64,000 nt of DNA from Planococcus sp. PAMC 21323 (GCF_000785555.1 NZ_CP009129.1:2976001-3040000); one strand, 5' to 3'. Shown: positions 1 to 10,464, counted from the first letter of the stretch. Notes: generated by a model not told the origin, from the sequence alone. Program-made: numbers and translations.

Positions 1-140
1 TAAAAAGTTTGAATCGTCCTTTCTTTTTTTCAGCAGGTAATATTGGTTTGTAAATTGGCTAAAACCCTCGTCTATTTCCTTACTAAAAAACATCGATAAA
101 GTTGATTAAACCAAGGATTCCACTCGTATTCGTTAAGATT

Positions 141-193
141 TTAAATGGGGTGTCTATATGATAGAATAGAGCATGGTGTTATTATTTTCACCA
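141..193 (+). promoter_or_regulatory. Candidate promoter and operator of the nickel/peptide ABC operon
   Basis: A -10-like TAGAAT lies at 162-167 with only a weak -35. Immediately downstream is the inverted repeat TGGTG-N10-CACCA (174-193), placed where a repressor would block initiation. No regulator gene is adjacent, so a metal-responsive repressor is only a guess. The rest of 1-231 shows no gene. Confidence 0.35.
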
Positions 194-231
194 CTTAAAA
201 TCCACAATTCTTTATAGAAAGCAGGAAGAAA

Positions 232-1185
232 ATGGGACGTTTTATTTTAAAGCGAATCGTTGAATCGCTTTTTGTTTTACTAATTGGCAGTGTGCTTTGC
301 TTTGCCTTTATCCGTGTTCTTCCCGGCGATCCCGCTGCTGCTATGTACGGAGATCAACTACAGAAGCTGAGTGATGCTGATCGACTTCGCATTACAGAAA
401 ATTTGGGTTTAGATGAACCACTTCCGACGCAATATGCGAAATGGATAAGCCAAGTTTTCCAAGGTGAATGGGGCCAATCCACCATTTCTGGCATGGACGC
501 TGCATCTGTTGTCGCAGGTTCTTTGCAACCAACCTTCCTATTATTATTGTCATCTCAGTTCCTCATTCTTATACTCGCTGTATGTTTCGGTGTATCTACC
601 GGATTAAAGCATCGTTCACTGTACGATCATGCAGTAACCATTATTAGCTTCGTTTTCCTGTCTATTCCTCCATTTTGGTTTGCTTTGATGCTGATGATTT
701 TCTTCTCGGTTTATTTAGGCGTATTGCCTACATCTGGCATTGGTAACGGAGAAATCCGCTACCTCATACTGCCTTCACTCGTCCTCGCATTATCACATGT
801 TGGTTACTTTCTTCGACTTATACGAAATCACATCATTATGACAAAAGACAGCGGCTTTGTCTTTGCGTTAAAAGCACGAGGTTTTTCAGATTGGTCTATT
901 TTAAAAAATCATCTTTTGCCTAATGCTTCGATCCCATTATTGTCTTATGCGGGAATTTCGCTTGCTGTAGCTTTAGCAAGTTCAGTGGTTGTAGAAACGA
1001 TTTTTTCTTGGCCAGGACTTGGTCGACTTGCATTAAAGTCAGCACTTGCTCACGATTACCCAGTTTTACTAGCCATCATCATGCTAAGTATGGTGTTTGT
1101 CATCCTTGTTAATTTACTTGTCGATCTTCTTTGCGCATGGATTGATCCAAGGTTACGTCATGATGTACTGGAGGAAGGACAATGA
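232..1185 (+). CDS. Nickel/dipeptide ABC transporter permease (NikB/DppB-like)
   Basis: Inner-membrane subunit of a nickel- or oligopeptide-type ABC importer, 317 aa, the usual NikB/DppB length. An N-terminal membrane segment is followed by a periplasmic-type loop (IRVLPGDPA, then the NLGLDEP motif) and the BPD_transp_1 core; the ATPase-contacting EAA-like loop is the KARGFSDWSILKNHLLPNA stretch. The start follows AGGAAGAAA. It is first of four co-directional genes (two permeases, fused ATPase, binding protein) and overlaps the next gene by 4 nt. Nickel is favoured as substrate because the convergent neighbour is a complete urease operon; the sequence alone cannot separate nickel, nickel-chelate and peptide importers. 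Confidence 0.85.
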   Translation: MGRFILKRIVESLFVLLIGSVLCFAFIRVLPGDPAAAMYGDQLQKLSDADRLRITENLGLDEPLPTQYAKWISQVFQGEWGQSTISGMDAASVVAGSLQPTFLLLLSSQFLILILAVCFGVSTGLKHRSLYDHAVTIISFVFLSIPPFWFALMLMIFFSVYLGVLPTSGIGNGEIRYLILPSLVLALSHVGYFLRLIRNHIIMTKDSGFVFALKARGFSDWSILKNHLLPNASIPLLSYAGISLAVALASSVVVETIFSWPGLGRLALKSALAHDYPVLLAIIMLSMVFVILVNLLVDLLCAWIDPRLRHDVLEEGQ

Positions 1186-2033
1186 TGAACATTAGACGTC
1201 ATTGGTTTCTCTCTCTTACACTTACTTTATTTAGCGTACTTCTTGCTGCGATTGTATTTGCACCATTACTGACCATCCATAACCCGTTAACTGTTGAAAT
1301 GAACAGTGTGCTACAGCCTCCGAGCTCTGCTCATATATTAGGGACAGACGAATTAGGGCGAGATGTTTTTTCGCGTCTGTTATACGGAGGTCGTGTTTCT
1401 CTTCTTGTCGGGACCGTTGCGATGGTTGTCTCTGTAGTGGTAGGTGTCATTTACGGAGCCATTAGTGGGCTAGTAGGCGGACGACTTGACCAGATTATGA
1501 TGCGTTTGATCGACGCACTCTTAAGCATTCCTTCATTATTATTAATGATTGGTCTTCAAATGGTATTCTCCTCAAGTCTGTTGTCTATTATTTTAGTGAT
1601 TAGCCTGACAAGCTGGATGCCGATTGCACGGTTAATCCGCACAGAACTGATTGCTATAAAAAATGATGTGTTTATACAAGCATCAACCGTTGTCGGTGCT
1701 TCGCCTTTTCAATTGTTGCGCCGGCATATGTTGCCGCAAAGTATTCCAACAATTATTGTACTCGCTGTTAGTGGAATCAGCCATGCAATTCTTGCAGAAG
1801 CGACACTTAGTTTTTTAGGAATCGGGATTCCCCCTCAAGAACCTTCGTGGGGCAATATGTTAATGGGAGCTCAAGTTCACTTGCTTTCAGGAGCTTGGTG
1901 GCTAGCTGTATTCCCGGCCAGTTGCATTACGTTCACCATTCTTGCTGTTAACTACTTTGGAGACAAGTTGCAAGATCATTTTGCAGCTCCACAGTTTAGA
2001 AAGGGGGATAAAAATGACTGGATTTCTTCTTGA
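1182..2033 (+). CDS. Nickel/dipeptide ABC transporter permease (NikC/DppC-like)
   Basis: Second permease of the importer, 283 aa. It has the NikC/DppC hallmark GTDELGRDVFSRLLYGGR after the first membrane segment, a hydrophobic multi-span core, and the coupling loop VVGASPFQLLRRHMLPQS. Two adjacent ATG codons (1182 and 1185) are possible starts; the overlap with nikB-like translation suggests coupling. It forms the heterodimeric channel with the upstream permease. The substrate assignment rests on urease context, not on residues visible here. Confidence 0.85.
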   Translation: MMNIRRHWFLSLTLTLFSVLLAAIVFAPLLTIHNPLTVEMNSVLQPPSSAHILGTDELGRDVFSRLLYGGRVSLLVGTVAMVVSVVVGVIYGAISGLVGGRLDQIMMRLIDALLSIPSLLLMIGLQMVFSSSLLSIILVISLTSWMPIARLIRTELIAIKNDVFIQASTVVGASPFQLLRRHMLPQSIPTIIVLAVSGISHAILAEATLSFLGIGIPPQEPSWGNMLMGAQVHLLSGAWWLAVFPASCITFTILAVNYFGDKLQDHFAAPQFRKGDKNDWISS

Positions 2034-3612
2034 AGTGGATCAGTTAACACTTGCTAAACAACAGCAAGCTCTTGTTTCTGATATCTCTTTTTCTGTTCAA
2101 AAAAATACAATCACCACAATTATTGGAGAAAGTGGCTCCGGAAAAAGCTTAACTGCACGAGCTTTGATTAATTTACTCCCAGAAGGGATTGCTGTTCAAG
2201 CAGGCACCGTCAAATTCTCTGGCGTCTCGGTTTTTTCAATGACTACTAAAGAAAGAAAACATTACCTTGGAAAAGAAATCGGCATTGTCTTTCAAGATAC
2301 TTGGCAGACATTTGATCCGATTCAAACGATTGGACGACATTTCTTAGAACTGTTTGCAGCGCATCTTTCTTTATCCAAAAAAGATGCGAAACAACGAGCA
2401 CTCGATTTACTTTATCAAATGAAATTTGATGATGCTGAAAAAGTTTACCATGCATTTCCACATGAGCTTTCAGGTGGCATGAGGCAGCGAGTTCAATTAG
2501 CTTTAGCAATCTCGATGAATCCCACTCTGTTAATCGCTGATGAGCCGACAACTGCGCTCGATTTGCAAACACAAATGGACATTATCCAATTAATAAAAAG
2601 TTGGCAAGAAAAAACGGAGAGCTCAGTCTTATTTATCACTCACGACCTTGGTGTGGTCTCTAAAATTGCAGATCGAGTCATTGTCATGAGTAAAGGAAAA
2701 ATAGTGGAATGCGCTCCTACAGAACAATTGTTAATGTCTCCACGTTCTCAACAGGCTAAGCAATTGCTAGCAGATTATTTATTGCTTTCTCGTCCAAGCA
2801 CATCGACTAAGCCTTCTAGTAGAGACGTGTTGATGCAAGTGGACAATGTAACCAAAAACTACACAAAGAAAAGCTGGTTTAAAAAAGACGTGTTTTCTGC
2901 TGTAGCAGATGTATCGCTTTATATTTCCAAAGGTGAGATTGTCGGATTGATCGGTGAAAGTGGCGGAGGCAAAAGCACGTTATCTCGGCTAATACTCGAC
3001 TTAGAAACATGTTCAAGTGGGACCATCCGTTGGTTAGGGTCAAAACCTCTTCGTCAAAGCATTCAATGGGTTCATCAAGACCCACTCGCTTCCTTTAACC
3101 CACGATGGACTGTTGAAAAAATTATTGGCGAAGGATTAGACTATACAAAAGAAGACAAAAAAAGAAAAGACGAACGCGTACACGCCGCGCTTCAACAAGT
3201 TGGCTTGTCTTCTAACGACGCCAAACTTTATCCTCACCAATTATCAGGCGGCATGCGCCAACGTGCTGCCTTGGCACGTGCGCTGCTCCTCGAGCCTGAA
3301 TTGATCGTATTAGATGAGCCATTTGCCAGCTTAGATATGAGTTCGCAAGCAAAACTAATTTCATTGATTCGGACGATCAATGAACAAGAAAATTTAGCGG
3401 TTTTATTTATTACACACGACATTCAAGTTGCGCTAGCAACATGTCAGCGACTTTACGTAATGGAAAAAGGGACGATTGCTGAAGAAGCAACAGCCTACGA
3501 ATTACATTTAACAACAGACCCCTATACAAAGCAATTATTAGCCTGTATGACGGGATTGGAATTTAACCGAACACCCACTACTACTAAGATAAAGGCGGAT
3601 ATGAATGAATAA
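2014..3612 (+). CDS. ABC transporter ATPase with two nucleotide-binding domains (nickel/peptide importer)
   Basis: Energises the importer. A 532-aa fusion of the two ATPases that are often separate (NikD/NikE or OppD/OppF). Domain 1 has Walker A GESGSGKS, signature LSGGMRQR and Walker B LLIADEPTT; domain 2 has GESGGGKS, LSGGMRQR and LIVLDEPFAS. Both look catalytically intact. The reading frame is open from 1942, but ATG 2014 is preceded by AAGGGGG at good spacing and gives the normal N-terminus, so I use it. It starts inside the end of the upstream permease and overlaps the binding-protein gene by 8 nt, which fits one operon. Confidence 0.88.
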   Translation: MTGFLLEVDQLTLAKQQQALVSDISFSVQKNTITTIIGESGSGKSLTARALINLLPEGIAVQAGTVKFSGVSVFSMTTKERKHYLGKEIGIVFQDTWQTFDPIQTIGRHFLELFAAHLSLSKKDAKQRALDLLYQMKFDDAEKVYHAFPHELSGGMRQRVQLALAISMNPTLLIADEPTTALDLQTQMDIIQLIKSWQEKTESSVLFITHDLGVVSKIADRVIVMSKGKIVECAPTEQLLMSPRSQQAKQLLADYLLLSRPSTSTKPSSRDVLMQVDNVTKNYTKKSWFKKDVFSAVADVSLYISKGEIVGLIGESGGGKSTLSRLILDLETCSSGTIRWLGSKPLRQSIQWVHQDPLASFNPRWTVEKIIGEGLDYTKEDKKRKDERVHAALQQVGLSSNDAKLYPHQLSGGMRQRAALARALLLEPELIVLDEPFASLDMSSQAKLISLIRTINEQENLAVLFITHDIQVALATCQRLYVMEKGTIAEEATAYELHLTTDPYTKQLLACMTGLEFNRTPTTTKIKADMNE

Positions 3613-5173
3613 ATTAATATGGAAACTTATAATGATTGTTGCTTTGGTCGCTCTTGCTGGATGTGCTCAAGATAAAGGTACATCTGCGGATCCCCCCCCT
3701 ATTAAGCAGCTCGTTTATGGAATGAATACGGAAATTGAAAAAGTGAATCCGGTTTTAGACGAAAGTCAGGAAATCGATACCCTTCTTTTTCGCGGGTTAA
3801 CTAAACCGGATAAAGATAATCAAGTCACTCCTGATTTAGCTGAGAGCTGGGAAATTTCAGATGACCAATTGTCTTATACCTTTACACTTCGCCAAGATGC
3901 GACATGGCAAGACGGCGAACCGGTAACAGCAAAAGACGTGAAATTCACATTTGATCAAATTCAAAACCCAGAAACTAACACACCCATCTCTGGTGAATTT
4001 AACGAAATTGCCTCTGTGGAAATAGTAAGCGACTTTGAGGTTAAAATGACATTGCACCGGCCTTTTCCTCCTCTTCTCGACAAGTTGAAGATTGGGATTG
4101 TCCCGGAACACTTACTACAAGGCGAAGACCTTCATACAACTGAGTTTAATCAACACCCTATCGGAAATGGTCCTTTCCAATTGAAAAGTTGGGGTGCTGA
4201 CCACACCATTACATTAGAGCGAAACGACGCCTATTATGGACCCGCTCCTAAATTAGACGAAGTGGTTTTTAAAGCCGTGCCCGATGCGAATACACGTATG
4301 ATTCAGTTGAAAACTGGGGAAATTGATTTAGCCCTTGTAAACCCAAATCAATTGGCCGGGATGAAAGAAAATGACCCGTACACAGTTCATGAAATTCCAA
4401 CGGCAGATTACCGCGCTATCATGTATAATTTCGATCTTCCTTTATTCCAAGATAAACGAGTTCGCCAAGCGATGAGCTATGCGATCAACCGAGACGATTT
4501 GGTGAAAGGAATATTGGCTGGTAAAGGTGAAGCCGCATACGGTCCTTTACAAAATTCTTGGGCAGGCACTTCTAATAAAGCTGGATATACGTACAATCCT
4601 GAAAAAGCTGAGCAGCTATTAGCAGAAGCTGGTTGGCTTAAAGATCAAGATGGCGTACTGACAAAAGATGGACAGCGCTTTGAATTTGAATTGGTGTCCC
4701 CCATACAAGACACGGTACGCGTATCACTCGCCAATGTGGTTTCTGAACAACTTAAACCATTTGGCATAATCGCTACACCCAAACCTGTCGATCAAAATGC
4801 CGTGCAATACGATGGTGAAGAAGCATTGATCATCGGCTGGGGCAGTGAATTTGATCCGGATGACCATACGTACCGCTTGTTCCACAGCAGTGAAATAGGC
4901 GATGGACAATACAATTTCGGTTCATACCAAAATTCAAAAGTTGACGATTTGCTATTACAAGCGAGAACTGCAACAGACCTAGATGAACGTAAAGCTTTGT
5001 ATCACCAATTCCAAGAAGAACTAACCATTGACCCACCGTACAACTTCCTGGTTTACCTTCAAGCGTTATACGGCGTGAATGATCAAGTTTCTGGAATCAG
5101 TACACGGACACTTGGACATCACGGATTCGGTGTTTTGTGGAATATCGAAGAATGGGATAAAGAAATAAACTAA
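3605..5173 (+). CDS. Extracellular solute-binding lipoprotein of nickel/peptide ABC importer (SBP family 5)
   Basis: Binding lipoprotein that captures the ligand for the importer, 522 aa. The N-terminus is a lipoprotein signal with lipobox LAGC (Cys near residue 19), so the mature protein is lipid-anchored outside the membrane. The family-5 fold is recognisable from LAESWEISDDQLSYTFTLR, DGEPVTAKDVKFTFDQI, and FQDKRVRQAMSYAINRDDLV. NikA, CntA and OppA belong to this family. Last gene of the operon, followed by a terminator. Ligand could be Ni(II), a nickel chelate or a peptide; adjacency to urease favours nickel. Confidence 0.85.
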   Translation: MNKLIWKLIMIVALVALAGCAQDKGTSADPPPIKQLVYGMNTEIEKVNPVLDESQEIDTLLFRGLTKPDKDNQVTPDLAESWEISDDQLSYTFTLRQDATWQDGEPVTAKDVKFTFDQIQNPETNTPISGEFNEIASVEIVSDFEVKMTLHRPFPPLLDKLKIGIVPEHLLQGEDLHTTEFNQHPIGNGPFQLKSWGADHTITLERNDAYYGPAPKLDEVVFKAVPDANTRMIQLKTGEIDLALVNPNQLAGMKENDPYTVHEIPTADYRAIMYNFDLPLFQDKRVRQAMSYAINRDDLVKGILAGKGEAAYGPLQNSWAGTSNKAGYTYNPEKAEQLLAEAGWLKDQDGVLTKDGQRFEFELVSPIQDTVRVSLANVVSEQLKPFGIIATPKPVDQNAVQYDGEEALIIGWGSEFDPDDHTYRLFHSSEIGDGQYNFGSYQNSKVDDLLLQARTATDLDERKALYHQFQEELTIDPPYNFLVYLQALYGVNDQVSGISTRTLGHHGFGVLWNIEEWDKEIN

Positions 5174-5185
5174 ATAAATCTAAAG

Positions 5186-5233
5186 AAAGGCTGTCACCCA
5201 AGGTCATAAACATGACTTTAGGTGACAGCCTTT
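5186..5233. terminator. Bidirectional terminator between nickel importer and urease operons
   Basis: A 13-bp stem (aaaggctgtcacc paired with ggtgacagccttt) and a loop of about 22 nt, with a T-run on the right and an A-run on the left. It can end both the rightward importer operon and the leftward urease operon. Confidence 0.9.
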
Positions 5234-5247
5234 TTGTTCTCGAAACA

Positions 5248-5754
5248 TTAGTTGTTTTCTGTTCCAGAACTTTGTTCGTTTTCTTCTTTTTTAAATTCTG
5301 CTAATTTTTCATGGATTTCGGTTTCAATCGCTTCTACTTTTTCATCTTCTAGCTTTTGCTTTGGTTGTGGATGAAACCACTTGATTTCACTTTCATGGAC
5401 GAATCCTTTAAATTGCTCTCCGTCTACTTTCAACGTAAATTGATGGCGTTTGTATGCTTTATCTTTGAAAACTGGCTTTATTTTCAATTCTTTCGCTTCT
5501 GCGTCAGTTGATATTCCATACTCGACCATCAATTTGTAAATAACGGATTCGATCGCATCTACTTTTTCTTCTTCGATTAATTGTTTCGGATGAGGGTGTA
5601 GCCATTGAATTTGGTTTTCATGAAAATGTCCTTTAAGTGCATGCTCTTCTACCGTGAAGGTGAAAGCATACCTTTCATGAACGCGATCTTCAAAAACTGA
5701 TTCTACTTCAAAATTTTCAATTCCTGAACGATCTTTATCTTCTTCATCCATCAT
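5248..5754 (-). CDS. Uncharacterised protein with two tandem His-rich repeats, end of urease operon
   Basis: 168 aa, no signal peptide or membrane segment, very acidic with charged termini. It consists of two homologous units of about 65 residues (about 18-85 and 92-160), each with a VF-D-x-F-T strand pattern, then GHFHENQIQWLHPHPKQ or GFVHESEIKWFHPQPKQ, then a helix EEKVDAIE or DEKVEAIE. It resembles a tandem version of short Bacillus YheE-like (DUF5342) proteins, from memory and unproven. The AAGGAGG site 5 nt before ATG is strong. It starts only 33 nt after ureD on the same strand, so it is probably the last gene of the urease transcript; the histidines could bind metal, but that is inference. 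Confidence 0.7.
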   Translation of the reverse strand: MMDEEDKDRSGIENFEVESVFEDRVHERYAFTFTVEEHALKGHFHENQIQWLHPHPKQLIEEEKVDAIESVIYKLMVEYGISTDAEAKELKIKPVFKDKAYKRHQFTLKVDGEQFKGFVHESEIKWFHPQPKQKLEDEKVEAIETEIHEKLAEFKKEENEQSSGTENN

Positions 5755-5787
5755 TCGAACCTCCTTGTGTTTCTTTAATCGGAATGC

Positions 5788-6612
5788 TTAATACTTTCTT
5801 AAAGAATTCGGAGTGACCCCAAACCACCGCTCGTGTATGATTCTGTGACACTCATTTATAATCTTTTCGATCACTTGCGTTGAATTTGCCAATATTCGAA
5901 TACTCAAGCCTGAAACGACCAATTCCGACAAGCCAAATTTCACATCAGCCTCTTGAGAAAGAATCGCCTCATACAGTTCATCGAGCAGCTCCTTAGTCGT
6001 TTGTTCCCCAATCACAATCATCGAACCGATATGGCTATAGCCTTCCATCATCCCTACTCCCGAGATATTTTGCTCTCCTGGAGATAGTTTAATGTGATCA
6101 AATACAGCAAGGTCGCCATCAACATAGATTTTATTCACCAGTTGAACCGAATGATACGTAAATTTCTTTCCACTCGGCGACCAGCCTGGCGTTAAAATAT
6201 CCGTATAAAGAAAAGTCGCACCCGTTTCCAGTCGTACCGTATTATATTGACGATAATTTGCATTTTCATAGGCAATTAATGGATCGGGCAGAAATTCTAA
6301 ATAACTTCCTTTTTCTAAATAAATTTCTGTTTCTTGATAAGCGTATCCTTTTGGTGTTTTATACACTTTTGTTGCAGATTGTGTAGTCAATGTCACTTTA
6401 GACCCCGTACTCGCCGATACTTTCATGCGGTAGCGGTCGCCATCTAAATATCCACCTCCAGGATTCAGTAGATAATAACAAACTTTTCCCGAGTCTTCAA
6501 GGTAAACCGGGCGCATTACTTTAAATGCACCTTGAAAATATACGTTCTTCGCAACGGTCTTTCCTTTTCTCTCTTCTATATCTAGCGATAACTCGCCTGT
6601 CCACTGTCCCAT
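5788..6612 (-). CDS. ureD: Urease accessory protein UreD (UreH)
   Basis: Scaffold protein that, with UreF and UreG, delivers nickel to apo-urease. 274 aa, typical UreD length. Recognisable stretches are NPGGGYLDGDRY near residue 50, TTQSATKVYKTP, EFLPDPLIAYENA and a C-terminal region rich in beta strands. It lies 1 nt after ureG, consistent with tight cotranscription in the order ureABCEFGD. No odd features. Confidence 0.95.
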   Translation of the reverse strand: MGQWTGELSLDIEERKGKTVAKNVYFQGAFKVMRPVYLEDSGKVCYYLLNPGGGYLDGDRYRMKVSASTGSKVTLTTQSATKVYKTPKGYAYQETEIYLEKGSYLEFLPDPLIAYENANYRQYNTVRLETGATFLYTDILTPGWSPSGKKFTYHSVQLVNKIYVDGDLAVFDHIKLSPGEQNISGVGMMEGYSHIGSMIVIGEQTTKELLDELYEAILSQEADVKFGLSELVVSGLSIRILANSTQVIEKIINECHRIIHERWFGVTPNSLRKY

Positions 6613-6613
6613 A

Positions 6614-7225
6614 TTATTCTAATCCTTTTAATAAAACATGACTTTTCAGCCATTCGATAACTTCTTCGAGACCTTCCTCAGTTTTCAAGTTGGTGAACAC
6701 GAATGGTTTTTCGCCACGGAACACTTTTGTATCAGAAGCCATCACATCCAAGCGAGCTCCTACATACGGAGCCAGATCCGTTTTATTAATAACAAATAAA
6801 TCGGATTTGATCATGCCTTGTCCACCTTTTCGTGGAATTTTTTCACCTTGAGCAACATCAATGATGTAGATTGAAAAATCTACAAGCTCAGGACTAAACG
6901 TTGCAGCAAGGTTATCCCCACCACTTTCAACAAAAATCAATTCGACATTTGGATGGCGTTCTACTAATTCGTCAATTGCTGCAAAGTTCATCGATGCATC
7001 TTCACGAATCGCTGTATGTGGACAGCCTCCTGTTTCAACGCCAATAATACGATCTTCTGGCAATACGCCATTTTCCATTAAGAATTTTGCATCTTCTTTT
7101 GTGTAAATATCATTTGTTATAACAGCCATTTCAATTTCTTTTTCTAATGTGCGGGTTAGTTTTTCAACAAGCATGGTTTTCCCTGCTCCTACTGGCCCGC
7201 CGACACCAATTTTAATCGGTCCCAT
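6614..7225 (-). CDS. ureG: Urease accessory GTPase UreG
   Basis: SIMIBI-class GTPase that powers nickel insertion into urease. 203 aa. P-loop GGPVGAGKT at residues 8-16, the nickel-binding Cys-Pro-His motif in [11 protein letters not shown], the ESGGDN switch region, and the NKTD guanine-specificity motif are all present. It follows ureF with a 36-nt gap that holds a GGAA-type ribosome site. Complete and apparently functional. Confidence 0.97.
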   Translation of the reverse strand: MGPIKIGVGGPVGAGKTMLVEKLTRTLEKEIEMAVITNDIYTKEDAKFLMENGVLPEDRIIGVETGGCPHTAIREDASMNFAAIDELVERHPNVELIFVESGGDNLAATFSPELVDFSIYIIDVAQGEKIPRKGGQGMIKSDLFVINKTDLAPYVGARLDVMASDTKVFRGEKPFVFTNLKTEEGLEEVIEWLKSHVLLKGLE

Positions 7226-7261
7226 TCCAATCCACTTCCTTTTCTATTTAAAAAATCATCG

Positions 7262-7948
7262 TTACGACATAAAAATACGAATATTAACGCGTTCGTGATG
7301 CATTTGAGAAAGTTCAAGTCCAGGCGAAGTGATTCCAAAATCATCTTCGGTTAACTGTACAACTTTCTCTGCTGCCAACTGCAATTCAGGATGAAAGTCA
7401 TGCGTAATGATAATTCCAGCCGTTTGTCCTAATGGAATTGCTCGTACGGCATTTTGCGTAAGGCTCGAAGAAGAAGAGTAAAAATAGTATAAAACCGTTT
7501 CTTTCTTCGAACAACCAAGTCCGTGCGCAATCATTGTAAAGACAATTGCTGGATGAGCAAATGCTTTTTTGTTTTTTATTTGCTCTCTGTATAAAGCGAG
7601 AATAGGAAAGTCATACAAAGATTGGGCGATTTTCAATAACCGGTCCCCAATCATTTGCGTTCCCTCACGCGTTTCACGAGGTAAGTTTTGAACCATTAAC
7701 ATGCGGTCCCATTTCCATATTTCGAGTAAATCTTGTTCTTCAAGCGCATCATAAACAAAACAACATGCCACTCCGTCTGTGTAAATTAATTGTTCATGTA
7801 CATACACTTTAAGCCAATCAAAAAAGGTTTTTTGATCTTTGACGATGTCTGCTTGTATATAGCTTTCCAATCCGAAAGAATGACTAAAAGCGCCTGTTGG
7901 CAAGCCTGAGTCACATAGTTGAAATAGCGATAGCAGGTTTTTATTCAT
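7262..7948 (-). CDS. ureF: Urease accessory protein UreF
   Basis: Acts with UreD and UreG in nickel loading and gates UreG GTPase activity. About 228 aa from ATG 7948 (an in-frame TTG at 7960 would add four residues). [19 protein letters not shown] is the diagnostic UreF N-terminus; the C-terminal half is all-helical. The start lies inside the last codons of ureE (8-nt overlap), so translation is probably coupled. No damage seen. Confidence 0.95.
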   Translation of the reverse strand: MNKNLLSLFQLCDSGLPTGAFSHSFGLESYIQADIVKDQKTFFDWLKVYVHEQLIYTDGVACCFVYDALEEQDLLEIWKWDRMLMVQNLPRETREGTQMIGDRLLKIAQSLYDFPILALYREQIKNKKAFAHPAIVFTMIAHGLGCSKKETVLYYFYSSSSSLTQNAVRAIPLGQTAGIIITHDFHPELQLAAEKVVQLTEDDFGITSPGLELSQMHHERVNIRIFMS

Positions 7949-8396
7949 GACTATGTCCAATATGACGGAAGGCTTTTTTTACTTTGCGGTCTTCTCGTTT
8001 AAACGGAATACCCATTTCTTGTAGGAGTTCCTCAACTAAATAATCGTATTGAACCAACATATCGTCGCCTTCAAACTGAGCGGGCAAGTGACGATTGCCT
8101 AGTTGGTGAGCGATATTGCCCATTTCGTTAATGCTGCGAGGACTAATGACGATTAAATCATCAGACAGTACATCAATGACAATCATGTTTTTGTCGTCCA
8201 TAAATAGGACATCGCCTGCAACCAAGTCACGTGCTTCTTTCAAGCGGATTCCGAGCTCATTGCCATGATCGGTCTTTACTCGCTGGATTCGCTTGACTAA
8301 ATAGGCACTTTCTAAATAGACTTTTTCGATATGACGTTTACCGATTTCAGTCTTGTCCATTTCTTCTATATTCGTTACTACCTTTTCAATGATCAA
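7941..8396 (-). CDS. ureE: Urease accessory nickel metallochaperone UreE
   Basis: Nickel-binding dimeric chaperone that brings Ni(II) to the UreDFG complex. 151 aa, the length of Bacillus-type UreE. The N-terminal peptide-binding domain carries [14 protein letters not shown]; the metal-binding domain contains GNRHLPAQ, the His that binds nickel at the dimer interface. The C-terminal tail is short (HIGHSHE) rather than the long polyhistidine tail of some enterobacterial UreE proteins. Placed between ureC and ureF. Confidence 0.95.
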   Translation of the reverse strand: MIIEKVVTNIEEMDKTEIGKRHIEKVYLESAYLVKRIQRVKTDHGNELGIRLKEARDLVAGDVLFMDDKNMIVIDVLSDDLIVISPRSINEMGNIAHQLGNRHLPAQFEGDDMLVQYDYLVEELLQEMGIPFKREDRKVKKAFRHIGHSHE

Positions 8397-8407
8397 GTCT
8401 GTTCACC

Positions 8408-10120
8408 TCAGAATAAGAAATATCGCTGTCCCATTGGTACTGTATCTACAGGATCACAGGTTAGCAATTCTCCATTTATTTTTACTTCATACGTTTGCGG
8501 ATCTACTGTAATATTGGGCGTTTCGTTATTTAATTTCATGTCTTTTTTCGTCAAATTACGGATTCCCCCAACAGGAAGAATGATTTTTTTCAATCCAAGC
8601 TTTTCGTGAACTCCATCATCGAAAGCTGCTTGAGATATAAACGTAACTGAATGATTTGATAACGCTTTGCCATACTGCGCATACATTGGACGTGAAATAT
8701 AAGGTTGCGGAGTAGGAATCGATGCGTTCGCATCTCCCATTAACCCGACTACAGCCATTCCGTTTTTCAGAACCATCTCAGGTTTCACACCAAAGAAAGC
8801 CGGATTCCATAAAACTAGATCCGCCATTTTCCCTACTTCAATCGAGCCCACATGTTTTGAAATTCCATGTGTGATTGCGGGATTGATCGTATATTTTGCG
8901 ATATAGCGTTTTGCACGGTTGTTATCGGCATATTCGCTATCGCCTTCCATTACGCCACGTTGCATTTTCATCTTGTCTGCTACTTGCCATGTGCGAAGTA
9001 CGACTTCTCCTACACGGCCCATCGCTTGTGCATCCGAACTGACCATACTGAATACACCCATGTCATGTAAAATATCTTCTGCCGCAATTGTTTCACGGCG
9101 TATTCTTGAATCAGCAAAAGCAATATCTTCTGGTACTGAAGGATTTAAATGATGGCAAACCATTACCATATCTAAATGCTCATCTACTGTATTAATCGTA
9201 TAGGGGAGTGTGGGGTTAGTCGAAGACGGTAATATATTGTGATAGCCTGCTGATTTGATCAAGTCTGGTGCGTGTCCACCGCCTGCGCCTTCTGTATGGT
9301 ACATATGAAGTACACGGTCTTTCACGGCAGCCATGGTTTGTTCCATAAATCCACTTTCGTTTAATGTATCGGCATGAAGTGCCACTTGAATATCGAATTC
9401 TTCGGCAACACTCAGTGCATGATCAAGAGAAGATCCTGTTGCGCCCCAGTCTTCATGTACTTTCAAGCCAATCACTCCAGCTTTTACTTGTTCTACTAAA
9501 GGTGCGCGATCGGCTGCATGTCCTTTTCCTGTAAAACCGACGTTGATTGGTAATCCTTCTGCTGCTTCTAACATACGATGAATATTCCATTCACCCGGCG
9601 TTACTGTTGTTGCTTTAGATCCAGCTCCCGGACCCGTACCACCACCGATTAACGTAGTTGTCCCAGCTGAAAGTGCTACTTGAACTTGTTCTGGATTGAT
9701 AAAGTGAACATGCGTATCAATCGCTCCCGCTGTCACGATTAAGCCTTCACCTGCAATTACTTCTGTAGCCGCTCCAACAACAATGTCAACATTGTCCATA
9801 ATTAACGGATTTCCGCTTTTTCCGATGCCAAATATTTTGCCGTCGCGAATCGCAAGGTCAGCCTTTACAATTCCTGTGTAGTCAAAAATGATAACGTTTG
9901 TGATCACTGTATCCGGTACGCCATCTTCGCGCGTAGCAAGTGGATGTTGTCCCATTCCATCACGAATAACTTTCCCGCCGCCAAACACCATTTCTTCACC
10001 GTAAGTTGTATAATCTTTTTCAACTTGGATAAATAAATTCGTATCAGCCAGTCGGACAGAATCGCCTGTAGTTGGCCCGAACATTTCTGCATATTGTTTT
10101 CTCGTCATTTTAAAACTCAT
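8408..10120 (-). CDS. ureC: Urease alpha subunit UreC (catalytic)
   Basis: Catalytic subunit hydrolysing urea to ammonia and carbamate at a di-nickel site. 570 aa, full length. It shows the nickel-ligand motif DTHVHFINP, the lysine that is carbamylated in [12 protein letters not shown] (about residue 220), [24 protein letters not shown], the mobile-flap VCHHLNP cysteine, and the SSDAQAMGR ligand region. It overlaps ureB by 4 nt. All expected active-site residues are present. Confidence 0.98.
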   Translation of the reverse strand: MSFKMTRKQYAEMFGPTTGDSVRLADTNLFIQVEKDYTTYGEEMVFGGGKVIRDGMGQHPLATREDGVPDTVITNVIIFDYTGIVKADLAIRDGKIFGIGKSGNPLIMDNVDIVVGAATEVIAGEGLIVTAGAIDTHVHFINPEQVQVALSAGTTTLIGGGTGPGAGSKATTVTPGEWNIHRMLEAAEGLPINVGFTGKGHAADRAPLVEQVKAGVIGLKVHEDWGATGSSLDHALSVAEEFDIQVALHADTLNESGFMEQTMAAVKDRVLHMYHTEGAGGGHAPDLIKSAGYHNILPSSTNPTLPYTINTVDEHLDMVMVCHHLNPSVPEDIAFADSRIRRETIAAEDILHDMGVFSMVSSDAQAMGRVGEVVLRTWQVADKMKMQRGVMEGDSEYADNNRAKRYIAKYTINPAITHGISKHVGSIEVGKMADLVLWNPAFFGVKPEMVLKNGMAVVGLMGDANASIPTPQPYISRPMYAQYGKALSNHSVTFISQAAFDDGVHEKLGLKKIILPVGGIRNLTKKDMKLNNETPNITVDPQTYEVKINGELLTCDPVDTVPMGQRYFLF

Positions 10121-10440
10121 GATTGTTCCCCGCTTTCTAGTGGTCCATCCACCTTGTTATTGAAACCATATACACGGCGTTCTCCAACAAACGGTATTAA
10201 TTGGATTTCTTTTTCGTCTCCTGGTTCAAATCGGACAGCAGCTCCAGCAGGAATATTCAATCGCTTTCCGTACGCCTCTTCTCTAGTAAACTTAAGAGCG
10301 ATATTGACTTCGTAAAAATGGAAATGCGAACCTACTTGGATTGGGCGATCTCCTGTATTTATAACCGAGACTGTATTTACTGTTCGGCCTTCGTTACAAA
10401 TAATATCTTCATCTTTTAAAACGTATTGTCCTGGTTCCAT
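10117..10440 (-). CDS. ureB: Urease beta subunit UreB
   Basis: Structural subunit of the (alpha-beta-gamma)3 urease. 107 aa. It opens with [19 protein letters not shown] and contains [17 protein letters not shown] and [16 protein letters not shown], standard UreB signatures. Separate from UreA, as in Bacillus, not fused as in Helicobacter. It sits 24 nt after ureA and overlaps ureC by 4 nt. Confidence 0.97.
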   Translation of the reverse strand: MEPGQYVLKDEDIICNEGRTVNTVSVINTGDRPIQVGSHFHFYEVNIALKFTREEAYGKRLNIPAGAAVRFEPGDEKEIQLIPFVGERRVYGFNNKVDGPLESGEQS

Positions 10441-10464
10441 TCGTCTCTACCTCCTTGGAATAAT

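Noticed and set aside
8331-8609. 92-aa plus-strand frame
   Set aside because: Antisense shadow of ureC and ureE.
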